DNA of 64,000 nt from Promethearchaeota archaeon (GCA_016839705.1 JAEOTR010000035.1:1-64000), one strand, 5' to 3'. Shown: positions 52,958 through 62,482, numbered from the stretch's first letter. Program-made: numbers and translations. Notes: generated by a model from the letters alone, not told the origin.

Positions 52958-53356
52958 TTAGTCTACAAGGTTCTCAAGAAGTTCTGTCGCTTCTTCCATG
53001 ATTTTCTCGTTAGGCATGGATGTAAAAATAAATCCTCCTGAAAACCCTGAATAATATCCGTCATAACCTTCAACGAATTCTTTTAATTCAGAAAATTCAT
53101 CTTTCTCCAGCCAAATCTTACGTTTCAGCTTTAATACCCATATATCCACCTTGTCTTTAGTATGAAAATCTTTCACTATTACAAAAAACTGATTTTCGTA
53201 TAGATTCTCCTTAGATCCTCTTCTCTTGATCGGTTTTTTTTCAGGGCGGACTGGTTTCGTTTTCTTATTGTAATAGCTATTAACAATGTCTATTATAATA
53301 GAAATATGTTCTTCAAGATTCTTACTTGATAAATATTTCGTTAACTCCTCTTTCAT
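52958..53356 (-). CDS. hypothetical protein
   Basis: A 132-residue protein: an N-terminal helix (ELTKYLSSKNLEEHISIIIDIVNSYYNKK), a basic linker (KPVRPEKKPIKRRGSKE) and a beta-rich half (NQFFVIVKDFHTKDKVDIWVLKLKRKIWLEKDEFSELKEF). No family recognised. A minus-strand TATA-like element (about 53374-53384) precedes it. Confidence 0.6.
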   Translation of the reverse strand: MKEELTKYLSSKNLEEHISIIIDIVNSYYNKKTKPVRPEKKPIKRRGSKENLYENQFFVIVKDFHTKDKVDIWVLKLKRKIWLEKDEFSELKEFVEGYDGYYSGFSGGFIFTSMPNEKIMEEATELLENLVD

Positions 53357-53658
53357 CTCTTGGAATACTGTTATATTATATCACACCTATTCATGTGTTC
53401 AATTTTAAAATAATTTTATTATGATATTGTGAGAATCATTCTAATAAATCTATGGGTGGAGCCATGATTTATTGATTTAGGAATACTTACCCGGAAGTAA
53501 TCTAATTCTGTATTAAAAATCTTTTGAAAAAGTCAAAACCTATTTACTTAGACACATTAAATAGCTATAAACCAATACCAAGAAAAGATTGATCACAGTC
53601 TTAAGGATATGCTTTAATGAACTAGAAAAAATTTATTTACCATTTTACACCATTTTGC
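53357..53658. other. 302-nt gap with a Fur-like 7-1-7 site
   Basis: No ORF. TGAGAATCATTCTAA (53430-53444) resembles the 7-1-7 boxes of Fur/PerR regulators, with six of seven arm positions paired, about 45 nt upstream of the TATA-like element of the 52958 gene. The rest is AT-rich without structure. Confidence 0.35.
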
Positions 53659-54441
53659 TTAACAGAATTCAGTCTCTAATCTCTCAATAAAAATTCTATG
53701 TCTTTCGGCTGCGGTTCGAAAATCATCTTCAATCTCATTAAATCTTGAATAGAGTCTCCCCACTTGTTGCGTTGTTAAATTACGATCCATCCATGGGAAT
53801 AAGATCTCATCTTCCTTTTTGATATGTTCAGGCAAGATCTCAGCATATGCTGTTAAATTCGCAGCAAGAGCATCTTTATCTTTATTTTCAATAGCCTCAA
53901 GCATTGCTTTCACATGAGCCCGAACTCTTACATGATCCTTTCGAATAACCTGAATCATAGCTAAATTCTCATCAAAATATTTGAAAGCCTCGTCCTCCTC
54001 TTTAGCATGATGGAATTTGTCAGCATAATTACGAATGAAATCAATACCTTGATCAATGAGTTGTAAACCCTCCTCTGTTTCTAGGTCTAAATTTTCAATT
54101 ACTTTCGGAATAAGTGCTACCCATCTCTTTATCAAAACATGCTCACTCACCATTTTTTTCATAGGGGGTGAATACTTAAATAGCTTTTTCTCTTGATTCT
54201 CTCTTCTCCTTTTTGGAATCACAACACTCTTATCAGGATAGATAACCTTTGAAATTCTGAGCATTAATTCTGCTTCTAAATCCTCATCTACATCATGAAT
54301 CTCCACAATATCCTTCAATAGACATAATCCTTCACCGCAAGTACCACACCCAATCTCATACTCATCTAAAATCTGCTCAATTTCAGGAAATTCCGTTATA
54401 ATTTCTTTAACGCCTTTATTAAGATATTCTTCTATACTCAC
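53659..54441 (-). CDS. hemerythrin-domain protein with N-terminal DUF1858-like domain
   Basis: A 260-residue protein. Residues 1-70 match the DUF1858 type (EEYLNKGVKEIITEFPEIEQILDEYEIGCGTCGEGLCLLKDI). Residues 95-230 are a hemerythrin-type four-helix bundle with His/Glu ligands in KFHHAKEEDEAF, RKDHVRVRAHVK and LPEHIKKEDEILFPW. These proteins bind a di-iron site and act in iron-sulfur repair or oxygen/NO sensing. Single gene. Confidence 0.88.
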   Translation of the reverse strand: MSIEEYLNKGVKEIITEFPEIEQILDEYEIGCGTCGEGLCLLKDIVEIHDVDEDLEAELMLRISKVIYPDKSVVIPKRRRENQEKKLFKYSPPMKKMVSEHVLIKRWVALIPKVIENLDLETEEGLQLIDQGIDFIRNYADKFHHAKEEDEAFKYFDENLAMIQVIRKDHVRVRAHVKAMLEAIENKDKDALAANLTAYAEILPEHIKKEDEILFPWMDRNLTTQQVGRLYSRFNEIEDDFRTAAERHRIFIERLETEFC

Positions 54442-54633
54442 TCAATTTTCACCTTAATTTATTAATTCAAATCATAATCTAATCAAAGCCTACAATCATT
54501 TAATCTTAGCTGCGAACATGTTCCAGAAGCCTTATGCTGAAATTAGTATTATAATATAATCACCACATTTCGAGGATAATTCATTTTTGTAGAATATGTG
54601 ATAATTTGAATTAAAAAAAAAAAGATAGTTTTA

Positions 54634-54951
54634 TTAATAAATGGGGATATACGGCTTGTTTTTAATAATTATTAATTCTAGCCAATCCAATTGTTTTGTT
54701 TTCATTTTTTTAAACCACTTATTTTGTTTTTTTTGTTTAGTGTTAAGATTAATAGAGATTGAGACTCTAATAAGAGCATGTTCGTCAATATAGAAAAAAA
54801 TCAATAATGGGGATTTATAACCATTAAATAGAAAGAATGGTAATTTATCATCGAAATTATACAACCTAAAAATTAAGAAATGTCGATGAAATTCACTTTT
54901 GTATCCTGATATGAAAACAAATTGATAGAAAAAATACCAAAATTTATTCAA
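54634..54951 (-). CDS. hypothetical protein, uncertain
   Basis: A 105-residue ORF rich in Phe, Tyr and Lys (NKFWYFFYQFVFISGYKSEFHRHFLIFRLYNF), with a basic C-terminal half. No ribosome site or family is evident; it could be chance in AT-rich sequence or a remnant of a nuclease-like gene. Confidence 0.3.
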   Translation of the reverse strand: MNKFWYFFYQFVFISGYKSEFHRHFLIFRLYNFDDKLPFFLFNGYKSPLLIFFYIDEHALIRVSISINLNTKQKKQNKWFKKMKTKQLDWLELIIIKNKPYIPIY

Positions 54952-55119
54952 GTAAGTTGAAGTTTGGGAAGTAAATTTAAATTATTAGCTCATTGAATTC
55001 TTAATCTAAATCTTTAATTATTTATTAATAATAGTTTTAAATAAAAAGTAAATTAAATAATAATATACACTTTTAAGGTGTAAGTTAACAATTATAAGAT
55101 ATAAAAAAAGGTGATAAAT

Positions 55120-55353
55120 GTGGGAAGATCAAATGGGGTCATTTCTCTACTAACGGGAATAATAGCAATCGTATTGGCACTAATATTAAATTTTATGTTC
55201 TCCTTTATGTATGGAGATATTATCTTTTACGTACTTGTCGCCCTTGCGATACTTTTCGGCATACTTGGAATCGCATATGATGATTCAAAAAGCTATGGTT
55301 TGGGGGGTTTGATTCTGGGAATTGTTGCATTAGTTATATGGTTCGTGATATAA
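55120..55353 (+). CDS. small three-helix membrane protein
   Basis: A 77-residue protein with three hydrophobic segments (GVISLLTGIIAIVLALILNFMF, IIFYVLVALAILFGILGI, LGGLILGIVALVIWFVI), like DUF4190-type proteins. The GTG at 55120 is preceded by GGTGAT (55110-55115) at a good distance; a GTG at 55111 is in frame but that codon is part of the ribosome site. Confidence 0.6.
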   Translation: MGRSNGVISLLTGIIAIVLALILNFMFSFMYGDIIFYVLVALAILFGILGIAYDDSKSYGLGGLILGIVALVIWFVI

Positions 55354-55491
55354 TAATCACAATATAAAAATTTAATTCATATTTTTTTATTATTTTTTTA
55401 TTTTTGAACTACTGAGAATTAAAATTAAATATCACCTTATCTAAGAGACCTTGAGTATCGTGGAGATTTTACTTAATGGGCTTAATTTTTT

Positions 55492-55620
55492 TATTATAGT
55501 ACAATAATCATCGCAACAATAAATACAACAAGACAGCAAATAACCCAAGCATATCTCGTATTTGATGTTAACCTTATGCACATTTGGGACAAATTTTTTT
55601 GATGAATAAAGTTGAAAAAG
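55492..55620. pseudogene. mosaic duplicate of the 56.7-57.2 kb genes
   Basis: Positions 55492-55600 repeat 56736-56848 at about 97 percent; 55601-55620 repeat 57213-57232 exactly. The first part is the 3' half of the small zinc-ribbon gene at 56738-56950, here broken by a one-base deletion that brings a stop (TAA) just after the CPKC motif. The join implies a copy with about 365 nt removed. Confidence 0.65.
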
Positions 55621-55795
55621 TTGAAAAAGTGTCACGGGAAAAAAAAAGGGTTGCTGAATCCTTCGAACATAATTTCAAAATTTTTTAAGTTTTTTGCTTA
55701 TTAAGATTACTATGAGAGATAATGAAAGATTTTAAGGGTTACTGAACTTCATTAAAAAAAAAAGATTTGGGGTAGATATAATATCTAAAAATAAT

Positions 55796-56140
55796 TTAAG
55801 TAGGGGGACTCATTCCTATTATAGGAAGCGCTTCCATAACTGAAAGGTAGGTTCGAATCGTAAATGTTGATCCTTTTATGTTTTCTGATACCGCAAGATA
55901 AAGTTTAGTTACTTCTTGTGAAGCCTCAAGATAATCACCCGTAACCTTCCACACAGAAATAATTTCAAATCCCTCTTCGGCGCTGACTAAGCCAAGAACC
56001 TGCTTAGCTGGCTTCCCTTCTTGATATAAGTTGTCAAACTCTTTGCCAACTGCTGCGTCTGCTAAACTCGGGGGGTATTTCAATATTCCTGCTTCTGCTG
56101 AACTCGGGGGGTATTTCAATATTCCAATCATATAAACCAT
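55796..56140 (-). CDS. GYD/DUF3303-like small protein with an N-terminal 12-residue repeat
   Basis: A 114-residue protein; AKQVLGLVSAEEGFEIISVWKVTGDYLEASQEVTKLYL resembles the GYD/EthD-type ferredoxin-like proteins. The N-terminus repeats GILKYPPS with spacing 12 residues, from a 36-nt tandem duplication at about 56061-56132. Without the duplication the start would be MVYMIGILKYPPSLADAAV. Function unknown. Confidence 0.65.
   Translation of the reverse strand: MVYMIGILKYPPSSAEAGILKYPPSLADAAVGKEFDNLYQEGKPAKQVLGLVSAEEGFEIISVWKVTGDYLEASQEVTKLYLAVSENIKGSTFTIRTYLSVMEALPIIGMSPPT
56061..56132. repeat. 36-nt tandem duplication inside a gene
   Basis: AACTCGGGGGGTATTTCAA occurs at 56065 and again at 56101, and the surrounding 36 nt repeat with one mismatch or so. 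It adds 12 in-frame residues to the 55796-56140 protein. Confidence 0.75.
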
Positions 56141-56383
56141 ATGTTCTCACCTTATTCATACTATATAAAATACACATTGAATTAATTCTAACAATGTGAA
56201 ATAATTCTATACGAATTAATATTTAAGCTTTGACACTTGTGTAGAAAAGACTCATAGTTTTATTATTTTCTCTCATCAAATCTTAGATAGGCTTTTTAAA
56301 GTATTATTAAAAGTTCATTTTTATTTCGAATGCAAAAAATTATCAAAAAGCTTTAATAAATTCTTTTTCAGTAGGCAATTAAT

Positions 56384-56737
56384 TCAATCAAGGAAATGAC
56401 TGCTTTTTTCTTTAAAAGAATTGAGCCATTCAACGAAATCAAGCTTACTCAATCTATTAGAAATTCCTAAAAGATTTGAAGTGCCATCAGCGATGGAAGT
56501 CATTCTTTCGAGTTCGATTGTATATTGAGGATTGGTTTTATTATAAGTCTCTAAATGCTATGTTGCTTTTTCCTGATCGCCTGCTAGCTCGGAAATCTGC
56601 CCCAGAAACTCATGCATCTGTGCATCATCATTAAGATCCAAGAATTTTTCTAAGCATTGAATCCCTTCTTTTAGTTCTCCAAGGATGATATGATATCCTC
56701 CTAGTCGTTCCCATGACTCAAAAATCTTAAATCGATA
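56384..56737 (-). pseudogene. TPR-like protein remnant with an in-frame amber
   Basis: The minus-strand frame reads KIFESWERLGGYHIILGE, EGIQCLEKFLDLNDDAQMHEFLGQ and, after TAG at 56558-56560, HLETYNKTNPQYTIELERM through SNRLSKLDFVEWLNSF. The first part looks like tetratricopeptide helices. No start codon lies upstream, since the frame begins at the zinc-ribbon gene's stop. Truncated and interrupted, so a decayed gene. Confidence 0.6.
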
Positions 56738-56950
56738 TTATAGTACAACAATCATCGCAACAATAAATACAACAAGACAGCAAATAACCCAAGCATATCT
56801 CGTATTTGATGTTAACCTTATACCACATTTGGGACAAAATTTTTTTTTAATACTAAATCCACGCAACAGCCCCCATATATATTCCTTTCTGCTTTCTGGA
56901 ATCACATCTTTCTTACAAGAAACACAGTATTTTGTTTTTTCTTCACTCAA
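56738..56950 (-). CDS. zinc-ribbon protein with C-terminal membrane helix
   Basis: A 70-residue protein: KYCVSCKKDVIPESRKEYIWGLLRGFSIKKKFCPKCGIRL, a two-knuckle zinc ribbon, then a single hydrophobic helix (YAWVICCLVVFIVAMIVVL). Intact copy of the gene duplicated in part at 55492-55600. Confidence 0.65.
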   Translation of the reverse strand: MSEEKTKYCVSCKKDVIPESRKEYIWGLLRGFSIKKKFCPKCGIRLTSNTRYAWVICCLVVFIVAMIVVL

Positions 56951-57099
56951 TCTTACATCACTAACGATATTTATGGATATATGTTCTCAAACCTTATTTC
57001 AGTTTAATATTAATTTAAAAGTTATCTCTTTCTCTATTCCATCCAGAAACCTTCTTCTCTTTTTTTGCTTTTTCTTAGGAATTCATTTTCACCATATAA

Positions 57100-57366
57100 T
57101 TGAATTTCATCAATGCTAATAATAACCAAAAATCGTATAAAAATATATTAGTTCCTGAGCTCTCAAACACTCATCCATTTTATAAAGAGATTATCAGAAT
57201 CTATATTGTTATGATGAATAAAGTTGAAAAAGCAAGAAAATCCCTTATTGAACATGCGTTAAATGAAATTCGCAACATCCCGAGTTATAGTAATTATTAT
57301 ATTCATATATATTCCGTCATCGTTAAATTGGGACTACAAAGGAAAACCTACATAACCAATAAATAA
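57100..57366 (+). CDS. hypothetical protein, possible remnant
   Basis: An 88-residue ORF. From residue 38, MMNKVEKARKSLIEHALNEIRNIPSYSNYYIHIYSVIVKLGLQ looks protein-like; the first 37 residues are Asn/Lys-rich and may be untranslated. Part of this segment (57213-57232) is copied at 55601-55620. Confidence 0.35.
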   Translation: MNFINANNNQKSYKNILVPELSNTHPFYKEIIRIYIVMMNKVEKARKSLIEHALNEIRNIPSYSNYYIHIYSVIVKLGLQRKTYITNK

Positions 57367-57528
57367 CTAGATGTATTCATAGTATCAAACTGAAAATCCA
57401 CCACCCACTCGCCTACCAGATTATGCCCCATTTCACCCCATTTTTTGCCTTTAATCCAAAATAAAAAGTACACTTTTCCTTACTCTACATAACACTCTCC
57501 CCCCCACCTCTTTATTTCCAAAAATCGT

Positions 57529-57540
57529 AATATTTAAATA
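57529..57540 (+). promoter_or_regulatory. TATA box of the grpE operon
   Basis: AATATTTAAATA after an ATCGT BRE-like stretch. A start about 25 nt later (near 57565) would give a leader of about 70-100 nt before the likely GrpE start. Confidence 0.5.
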
Positions 57541-57631
57541 GGCAAATTCATACTTGTATATTAAAGTATGTCAATTAATCATTGACAATAAAAACTTTTA
57601 TGATACAAAACACACAAAAAAACCCAAAAAA

Positions 57632-58405
57632 ATGGTATTTATGCCAAGAAAAGAGAAAGGAGATATGAGATCTATGGTATTCGAGGATTTTTTTGACCAA
57701 CTATCAGGCGAGCGCGGGTATAATAGAGGACGCCGGTCCCCTGAAGCTGTTACGATTTCGAAGAATGAATTTCAGACTCTGAAGGCAAAGGCAGAGCAGT
57801 ATGAGGCCTTGGTTGAGGAGCATAAGCGGGTAAAAACGTGGAACGATCAATTATTAAAGGAGATGGATGATTTGAAAGAAGATGCCCGCGGTTTTAAGGA
57901 ACTTCAAGAGGAGAAGGAGAAGTTCTTGCGACAATTATTACAAGTTCGAGCAGATTTCGAGAATCACAAGAAGCGAGAGGCTCGAGAAGGAGCGCGATAT
58001 CGACAGTACGTTTTGGAAGGTTTGCTATTAAAGCTTCTTAATCATTACGATGATTTGGAGCGTGCGTTAAATTTGATGAAGATGCTTGAGGGGATGGAGG
58101 GTACATGGAAGGGATTCGAGATAATAGTGCGCAATTTTGAGAAGGTAATGGAAGCGGAGGGTATTAAGCCGATGGATTCAGAGGGCGAGAAATTCGATCC
58201 CTATAAGCACGAGGCGATGATGGTTGAAGAGGGTCGTGATGACATCCCTGAGAATACCATTGTTGAGGTTTTAGATAAAGGTTATTATTTACGAGATAAG
58301 GTTTTACGACCAGCGAAGGTGAAGATTTCGAAGCCTTCCAGCAAGTCAAACCAATCATCTCAATCAGGATTAAACAACTTTACAAAAAAAATAGAGGTTA
58401 ATTAG
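57632..58405 (+). CDS. grpE: GrpE nucleotide-exchange factor
   Basis: A GrpE homologue of about 257 residues: a long coiled-coil (FQTLKAKAEQYEALVEEHKRVKTWNDQLLKEMDD) and the core FLRQLLQVRADFENHKKREAREGARYRQYVLEGLLLKLL, then the beta domain with EGEKFDPYKHEAMMVEE and GYYLRDKVLRPAKVKIS. It swaps ADP for ATP on DnaK. The frame runs back to TTG 57554, but ATG 57632 and 57674 are more likely starts. First gene of grpE-dnaK-dnaJ-TFB. Confidence 0.9.
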   Translation: MVFMPRKEKGDMRSMVFEDFFDQLSGERGYNRGRRSPEAVTISKNEFQTLKAKAEQYEALVEEHKRVKTWNDQLLKEMDDLKEDARGFKELQEEKEKFLRQLLQVRADFENHKKREAREGARYRQYVLEGLLLKLLNHYDDLERALNLMKMLEGMEGTWKGFEIIVRNFEKVMEAEGIKPMDSEGEKFDPYKHEAMMVEEGRDDIPENTIVEVLDKGYYLRDKVLRPAKVKISKPSSKSNQSSQSGLNNFTKKIEVN

Positions 58406-58540
58406 TAATAATTAAGATTAAACTCAAAATGAGCAATCAAAAAATAAAAATCAAAATAAAAAATCAAAATAAAAATCAAAACAAAAAATCAAAAAAAACA
58501 TAAAATTAATCAAAATTAAAAAAAAAAAGAGGGAAAAAAT
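58406..58540. repeat. A-rich repeats between grpE and dnaK
   Basis: Repeated AAAATCAAAATAAA-like units (about 58435-58520) with almost no C or G, ending in GAGGG just before the DnaK start. The A-rich stretch may keep the dnaK ribosome site unstructured. Confidence 0.6.
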
Positions 58541-60448
58541 ATGGCAAAAATTATAGGAATAGACTTAGGGACTTCAAATTCAGCGGCAGCGGTATTAGTT
58601 GGTGGTAAGCCGACGATAATTCCGAGTGCTGAGGGATTAACGTTAGGAGGCAAGGCATTTCCATCGGTAGTGGCATTTACGAAGGATGGTCAGCGGTTAG
58701 TTGGCGAGCCAGCGCGAAGGCAGGCGATTTCAAATCCAGATCGAACGATCACAGCGATTAAGCGTAAGATGGGGACGTCTTATAAGGTGACGATTGACGG
58801 GAAGGATTATTCACCGCAGGAGATTTCGGCTATGATTTTGAGGAAAATCAAGGAAGACGCGAGTGCGTATTTAGGCGAAGAGGTTACAGATGTAATTATT
58901 ACAGTTCCAGCATACTTTAATGATAATCAGAGGCAAGCTACTAAGGATGCGGGTAAGATCGCGGGGTTAAATGTGAAGCGTTTAATTAACGAGCCGACGG
59001 CTGCAGCGGTGGCATATGGATTGGACAAGAAGAACGTAACTTTAAAAATTGCGGTGTTAGATCTTGGTGGTGGAACGTTCGACGTGACAATTATGGAACT
59101 TGATAATCAGGTATTTGAGGTAATCTCAACGGCGGGGGATACGCAATTAGGTGGTACAGATATGGATAAGTTATTGGTGGATTATATAGTATCGGAGTTT
59201 CAGAAGGATCAGGGAGTAAATTTACGTGGTGATTCAATGGCATTAGAACGAGTACGAGAAGCTGCGGAGAAGGCAAAAATCGAGTTATCAACATCAGTTA
59301 CGACAGATATTAACCTACCTTACGTAACAGCGACGAATGAAGGGCCAAAGCATCTTAACATGACACTTACAAGGGCAAAGCTGGAGCAAATAATTGATCC
59401 GGTTACGAAAAAATTAGATACATCAATTCTAAAGGCCTTAAGAGACGCGGGTATTGCGAGAGGAGACGTTGACAAAATTATCTTAGTAGGTGGTCCGACG
59501 AGGATGCCAGTGATTCAGAAGAAATTCGAGGATCTTTTAGGTCAGACTCCAGAGCGTAGTATCGATCCGATGGAGTGTGTTGCGATGGGTGCTTCAATAC
59601 AAGGAGGCGTGTTAACCGGCGAAGTTGAAGATTTACTATTACTTGATGTAACTCCATTATCCTTAGGAGTTGAGACATTAGGCGGGGTTTTCACTAAGCT
59701 AATTGAAAGGAATACGACAATACCAACACATAAGACCCAGATTTTCTCGACAGCAGCTGATAATCAACCTGCAGTAGAGATTCATGTATTACAAGGAGAG
59801 CGACCAAGGTCGGCAGATAACATTACTTTAGGCAAGTTTCATTTAACTGGTATTCCACCAGCGCCTAGAGGGGTACCACAGATAGAAGTGACATATGATA
59901 TCGATCAAAATGGTATTTTAAATGTTTCAGCGAAGGACATGGGTACTGGTAAGAGTCAGTCAATAACAATTACGGCATCAACAAAGATGGATGACAATGA
60001 GATCGAGCAGAAGATTCGTGAAGCTGAGAGGAATGCTGAGGAAGATAAGAAATTCAAAGATCTTACTGAAGCAAAAAATCATGGTGAGTCATTAATCTAT
60101 CAAACCGAGAAATTGTTAAATGAAAATGAAGCGGTAATTGGTGATTTAAAATCAAATATCCTTGATAAGATATCTGATTTGAGAAGCGCAATGGAATCTG
60201 ATGACGTACCAAGAATCAAGAGTGCGATGGAGACATTACAGAAATCTTTACATGAAGTTTCATCTCGAATGTATGGGCAGCAACAAGGGGCACAGCAAGG
60301 ATATCAAGGAGCTCCACCAGGAGGTATGGGAGATATGCCACCGGGTGGTAATTATGGACACGACGGCAGAACCAAAGATGAAGTTGAGCAAGATCAGTTC
60401 CGAAAGGCAACAGGCCAAGATGATGTAGTAGATGCTGAGTATGAGTAA
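58541..60448 (+). CDS. dnaK: DnaK (Hsp70) chaperone
   Basis: A 635-residue Hsp70. The opening [18 protein letters not shown], phosphate motif [37 protein letters not shown] and the linker/[28 protein letters not shown] are canonical. The end (Gly/Gln-rich, then DDVVDAEYE) is of the bacterial type. It refolds proteins with DnaJ and GrpE. Archaeal DnaK is thought to be acquired from bacteria. Codons here (GAG, GCG, GGT) are richer in G than in neighbouring genes. Confidence 0.97.
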   Translation: MAKIIGIDLGTSNSAAAVLVGGKPTIIPSAEGLTLGGKAFPSVVAFTKDGQRLVGEPARRQAISNPDRTITAIKRKMGTSYKVTIDGKDYSPQEISAMILRKIKEDASAYLGEEVTDVIITVPAYFNDNQRQATKDAGKIAGLNVKRLINEPTAAAVAYGLDKKNVTLKIAVLDLGGGTFDVTIMELDNQVFEVISTAGDTQLGGTDMDKLLVDYIVSEFQKDQGVNLRGDSMALERVREAAEKAKIELSTSVTTDINLPYVTATNEGPKHLNMTLTRAKLEQIIDPVTKKLDTSILKALRDAGIARGDVDKIILVGGPTRMPVIQKKFEDLLGQTPERSIDPMECVAMGASIQGGVLTGEVEDLLLLDVTPLSLGVETLGGVFTKLIERNTTIPTHKTQIFSTAADNQPAVEIHVLQGERPRSADNITLGKFHLTGIPPAPRGVPQIEVTYDIDQNGILNVSAKDMGTGKSQSITITASTKMDDNEIEQKIREAERNAEEDKKFKDLTEAKNHGESLIYQTEKLLNENEAVIGDLKSNILDKISDLRSAMESDDVPRIKSAMETLQKSLHEVSSRMYGQQQGAQQGYQGAPPGGMGDMPPGGNYGHDGRTKDEVEQDQFRKATGQDDVVDAEYE

Positions 60449-60486
60449 TTCAGTTTTTTTTATTTTTTTTTATAATATTTTTTTTA
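60449..60486 (+). terminator. T-rich terminator after dnaK
   Basis: Three T-runs (T8, T9 and T8) directly after the stop match U-tract termination; read-through to dnaJ is likely, as the gap is only 75 nt. Confidence 0.5.
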
Positions 60487-60523
60487 AAAATTACGATAAT
60501 AGTGTTAAGTAAGGGGTATGATC

Positions 60524-61552
60524 ATGGCAAAGGATTATTATAAATTATTAGGAATCTCAAAGGGTGCATCAAAGGAAGAAATTAAACGAGCCTTCCGTAA
60601 GATGGCGCGAAAATATCATCCAGATGTCAATCCAGACGAGCCTAAATCGGGGGAAAAGTTTAAAGAAATTAATGAAGCGTATAGTATTTTAAATGATGAT
60701 AAAAAAAGGGAGATGTATGATAAGTTTGGAGTTGTAGAAGGAGATCCATCAACCTATCAACGGCATGGTGGTTCACCTGGAGATTTTGGACGTTCTAGAG
60801 GAGGAAGAGGTTACACAAGTCCGGATGGTACAACGTATTATTATTCTACATCTGGTTCACCGGGTGGATTTGACTTTAATGAGATATTTGGTAATAACAG
60901 AAGTTCAAGATCTAATTCTGGGGGATCTGACTTTTTTAATGATTTAGGAGACATATTTGATGTATTCAATAGGAGAGGAGGAGGCAGTTCAAGGGCTAGA
61001 TCACCCTATTCTCAAGATTTTCCAAGAGAGGGAGAAGATTTACGTTATGATATGGAAATTGATTTTATGGATGCCTTTATGGGAGGAAAGAAAAAAGTTC
61101 AGTATAAAGATCCCGCGACGGGACAAGTAAATAATATTAGTGTAAATATTCCAAGAGGAATAAAAGAAGACCAGAAATTGCGTTTGAAAGGGAAAGGGAT
61201 GCCCGGAGAGAATGGAGGGGGCCCTGGTGATTTATATATCGCAATCCATATTAAAAGACATCCAAAATTTGAAAGAAGGGATGATGATATTTACATTGAA
61301 TTAGACGTTCCCTTTACAACAGCAGCACTTGGCGGAAAAGTTCAAGTAGAAGGAATTGAAAAAACTTTAAATGTATCAATTCCGGCAGGAACAAATGATT
61401 CATCTCTATTAAGGTTAAAAAATCAAGGATTTTATAAGATTAATTCAGAACAGAGAGGTAATCTGTTAGTTAAAATAAAAATTAGTGTTCCTAAAAAATT
61501 GAATAAGGACCAAAAAGTATTGTTAGAAAAATTAAAAGCAGTAGGTGTGTAA
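60524..61552 (+). CDS. dnaJ: DnaJ (Hsp40), type II without zinc finger
   Basis: A J-domain protein of about 342 residues: [34 protein letters not shown] with the HPD motif, a Gly/Phe/Ser-rich linker (about 75-155) and the C-terminal substrate domains ([37 protein letters not shown]). The CxxCxGxG zinc repeats of class I DnaJ are absent, so it is CbpA-like. It stimulates DnaK. ATG 60524 follows AGGGGT and is preferred over 60518. Confidence 0.93.
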   Translation: MAKDYYKLLGISKGASKEEIKRAFRKMARKYHPDVNPDEPKSGEKFKEINEAYSILNDDKKREMYDKFGVVEGDPSTYQRHGGSPGDFGRSRGGRGYTSPDGTTYYYSTSGSPGGFDFNEIFGNNRSSRSNSGGSDFFNDLGDIFDVFNRRGGGSSRARSPYSQDFPREGEDLRYDMEIDFMDAFMGGKKKVQYKDPATGQVNNISVNIPRGIKEDQKLRLKGKGMPGENGGGPGDLYIAIHIKRHPKFERRDDDIYIELDVPFTTAALGGKVQVEGIEKTLNVSIPAGTNDSSLLRLKNQGFYKINSEQRGNLLVKIKISVPKKLNKDQKVLLEKLKAVGV

Positions 61553-61585
61553 AAAGGATGATAATTAAGGAGGTAAGAATATAGA

Positions 61586-62467
61586 ATGATGAAATCAAAA
61601 GGTAAAATATCAAATCTATGCCCCGAATGTGGGGGTTCAATTATGTTACTAGCAGAAAAAGGGGAGGACGTCTGCAGTCAATGTGGATTAATTATAAATG
61701 AACGACAAGTAGATTATTCACATAGTGGGAAAAGAGCTTATACTAACCAAGAACGGAATAATCGTGAGCAAACAGGTGCTCCAATTTCAATTTTACTACC
61801 CGATATGGGTTTAAGTACGGTAATTGATAAACAAAAAATAAATAATCCCGATTTAAAAAGAGCAGCAAAGTGGAATACTCGAATTACATGGCAAAAGCGA
61901 AACCTATTAATTGCTACTACGGAACTAAAAAGGATAGGAAGTAATTTAAACTTACCAAATCATGTTAAGGAAGAAGCTATGCGTCTTTATAAAGAGGCAT
62001 TTAAGAGAAAATTACTTCGAGGTAGATCTATTAATGCCATGGTGACAGCCAGTTTATACTTAGCCTGTAGAAAAAAGGGTATACCTAGAACACTTCAAGA
62101 GATTTTAGAAGAAGCATCAGTTTCACCAAAAGACGTAAGAAGAAGTGTAAGTATTTTAATGAAAGAATTTCAAATTAAAACTCAAACTACCGATCCTGTG
62201 GCACTTGTTCCAAGATACGTTACTGATTTGGGATTAGATTCAGAAATAATAACACTAACTAGCAAAATTTTATCAACTTATGTTTCTAATTTTCCTGTTA
62301 GCGGAATAGACCCAAAGGGATTATGTGCTGGGGCAATTTATATAGCCTGTAAACTTAGAAATATAGAGCTTACTCAATTACAAATTGCGAATTCAGTTGG
62401 AATTACTGAGGTTACACTTCGCTCGAGGTATAAAGAACTAAAGAAGAAACTAAAAATATCAATATAA
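61586..62467 (+). CDS. tfb: transcription initiation factor B (TFB)
   Basis: A 293-residue TFB. The zinc ribbon has Cys12, 15, 30 and 33; the B-reader-like region includes REQTGAPISILLPDMGLSTVID; two cyclin repeats follow (about 105-195 and 200-290). It recruits RNA polymerase to TATA-TBP. It sits 33 nt after dnaJ with a GGAGGT site, so it is very likely co-transcribed with the chaperone genes. It could be a paralogue used under heat stress, as shown for some archaeal TFBs. Confidence 0.93.
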   Translation: MMKSKGKISNLCPECGGSIMLLAEKGEDVCSQCGLIINERQVDYSHSGKRAYTNQERNNREQTGAPISILLPDMGLSTVIDKQKINNPDLKRAAKWNTRITWQKRNLLIATTELKRIGSNLNLPNHVKEEAMRLYKEAFKRKLLRGRSINAMVTASLYLACRKKGIPRTLQEILEEASVSPKDVRRSVSILMKEFQIKTQTTDPVALVPRYVTDLGLDSEIITLTSKILSTYVSNFPVSGIDPKGLCAGAIYIACKLRNIELTQLQIANSVGITEVTLRSRYKELKKKLKISI

Positions 62468-62482
62468 TTTTTTTTTTGATCT
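62466..62482 (+). terminator. T-rich terminator after the TFB gene
   Basis: A T10 run immediately after the TFB stop, at the probable end of the grpE-dnaK-dnaJ-TFB unit. Confidence 0.5.

Noticed and set aside
55848..55868. A GGTTCGAATC string like a tRNA T-arm
   Set aside because: It lies inside the 55796-56140 coding frame, with no acceptor stem, D-arm or anticodon stem around it.
56558..56560. In-frame TAG as pyrrolysine
   Set aside because: The frame has no start codon and is truncated, so decay is the simpler reading. No pyl genes are seen here.
58435..58520. Repeat run that could be taken for a CRISPR array
   Set aside because: Units are short, AT-only and unspaced. No spacers and no cas genes are in the window.
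60201..60428. 75-codon ORF in another frame of dnaK's Gly/Gln-rich end
   Set aside because: Overlaps the conserved dnaK C-terminus and reads as low-complexity shadow.
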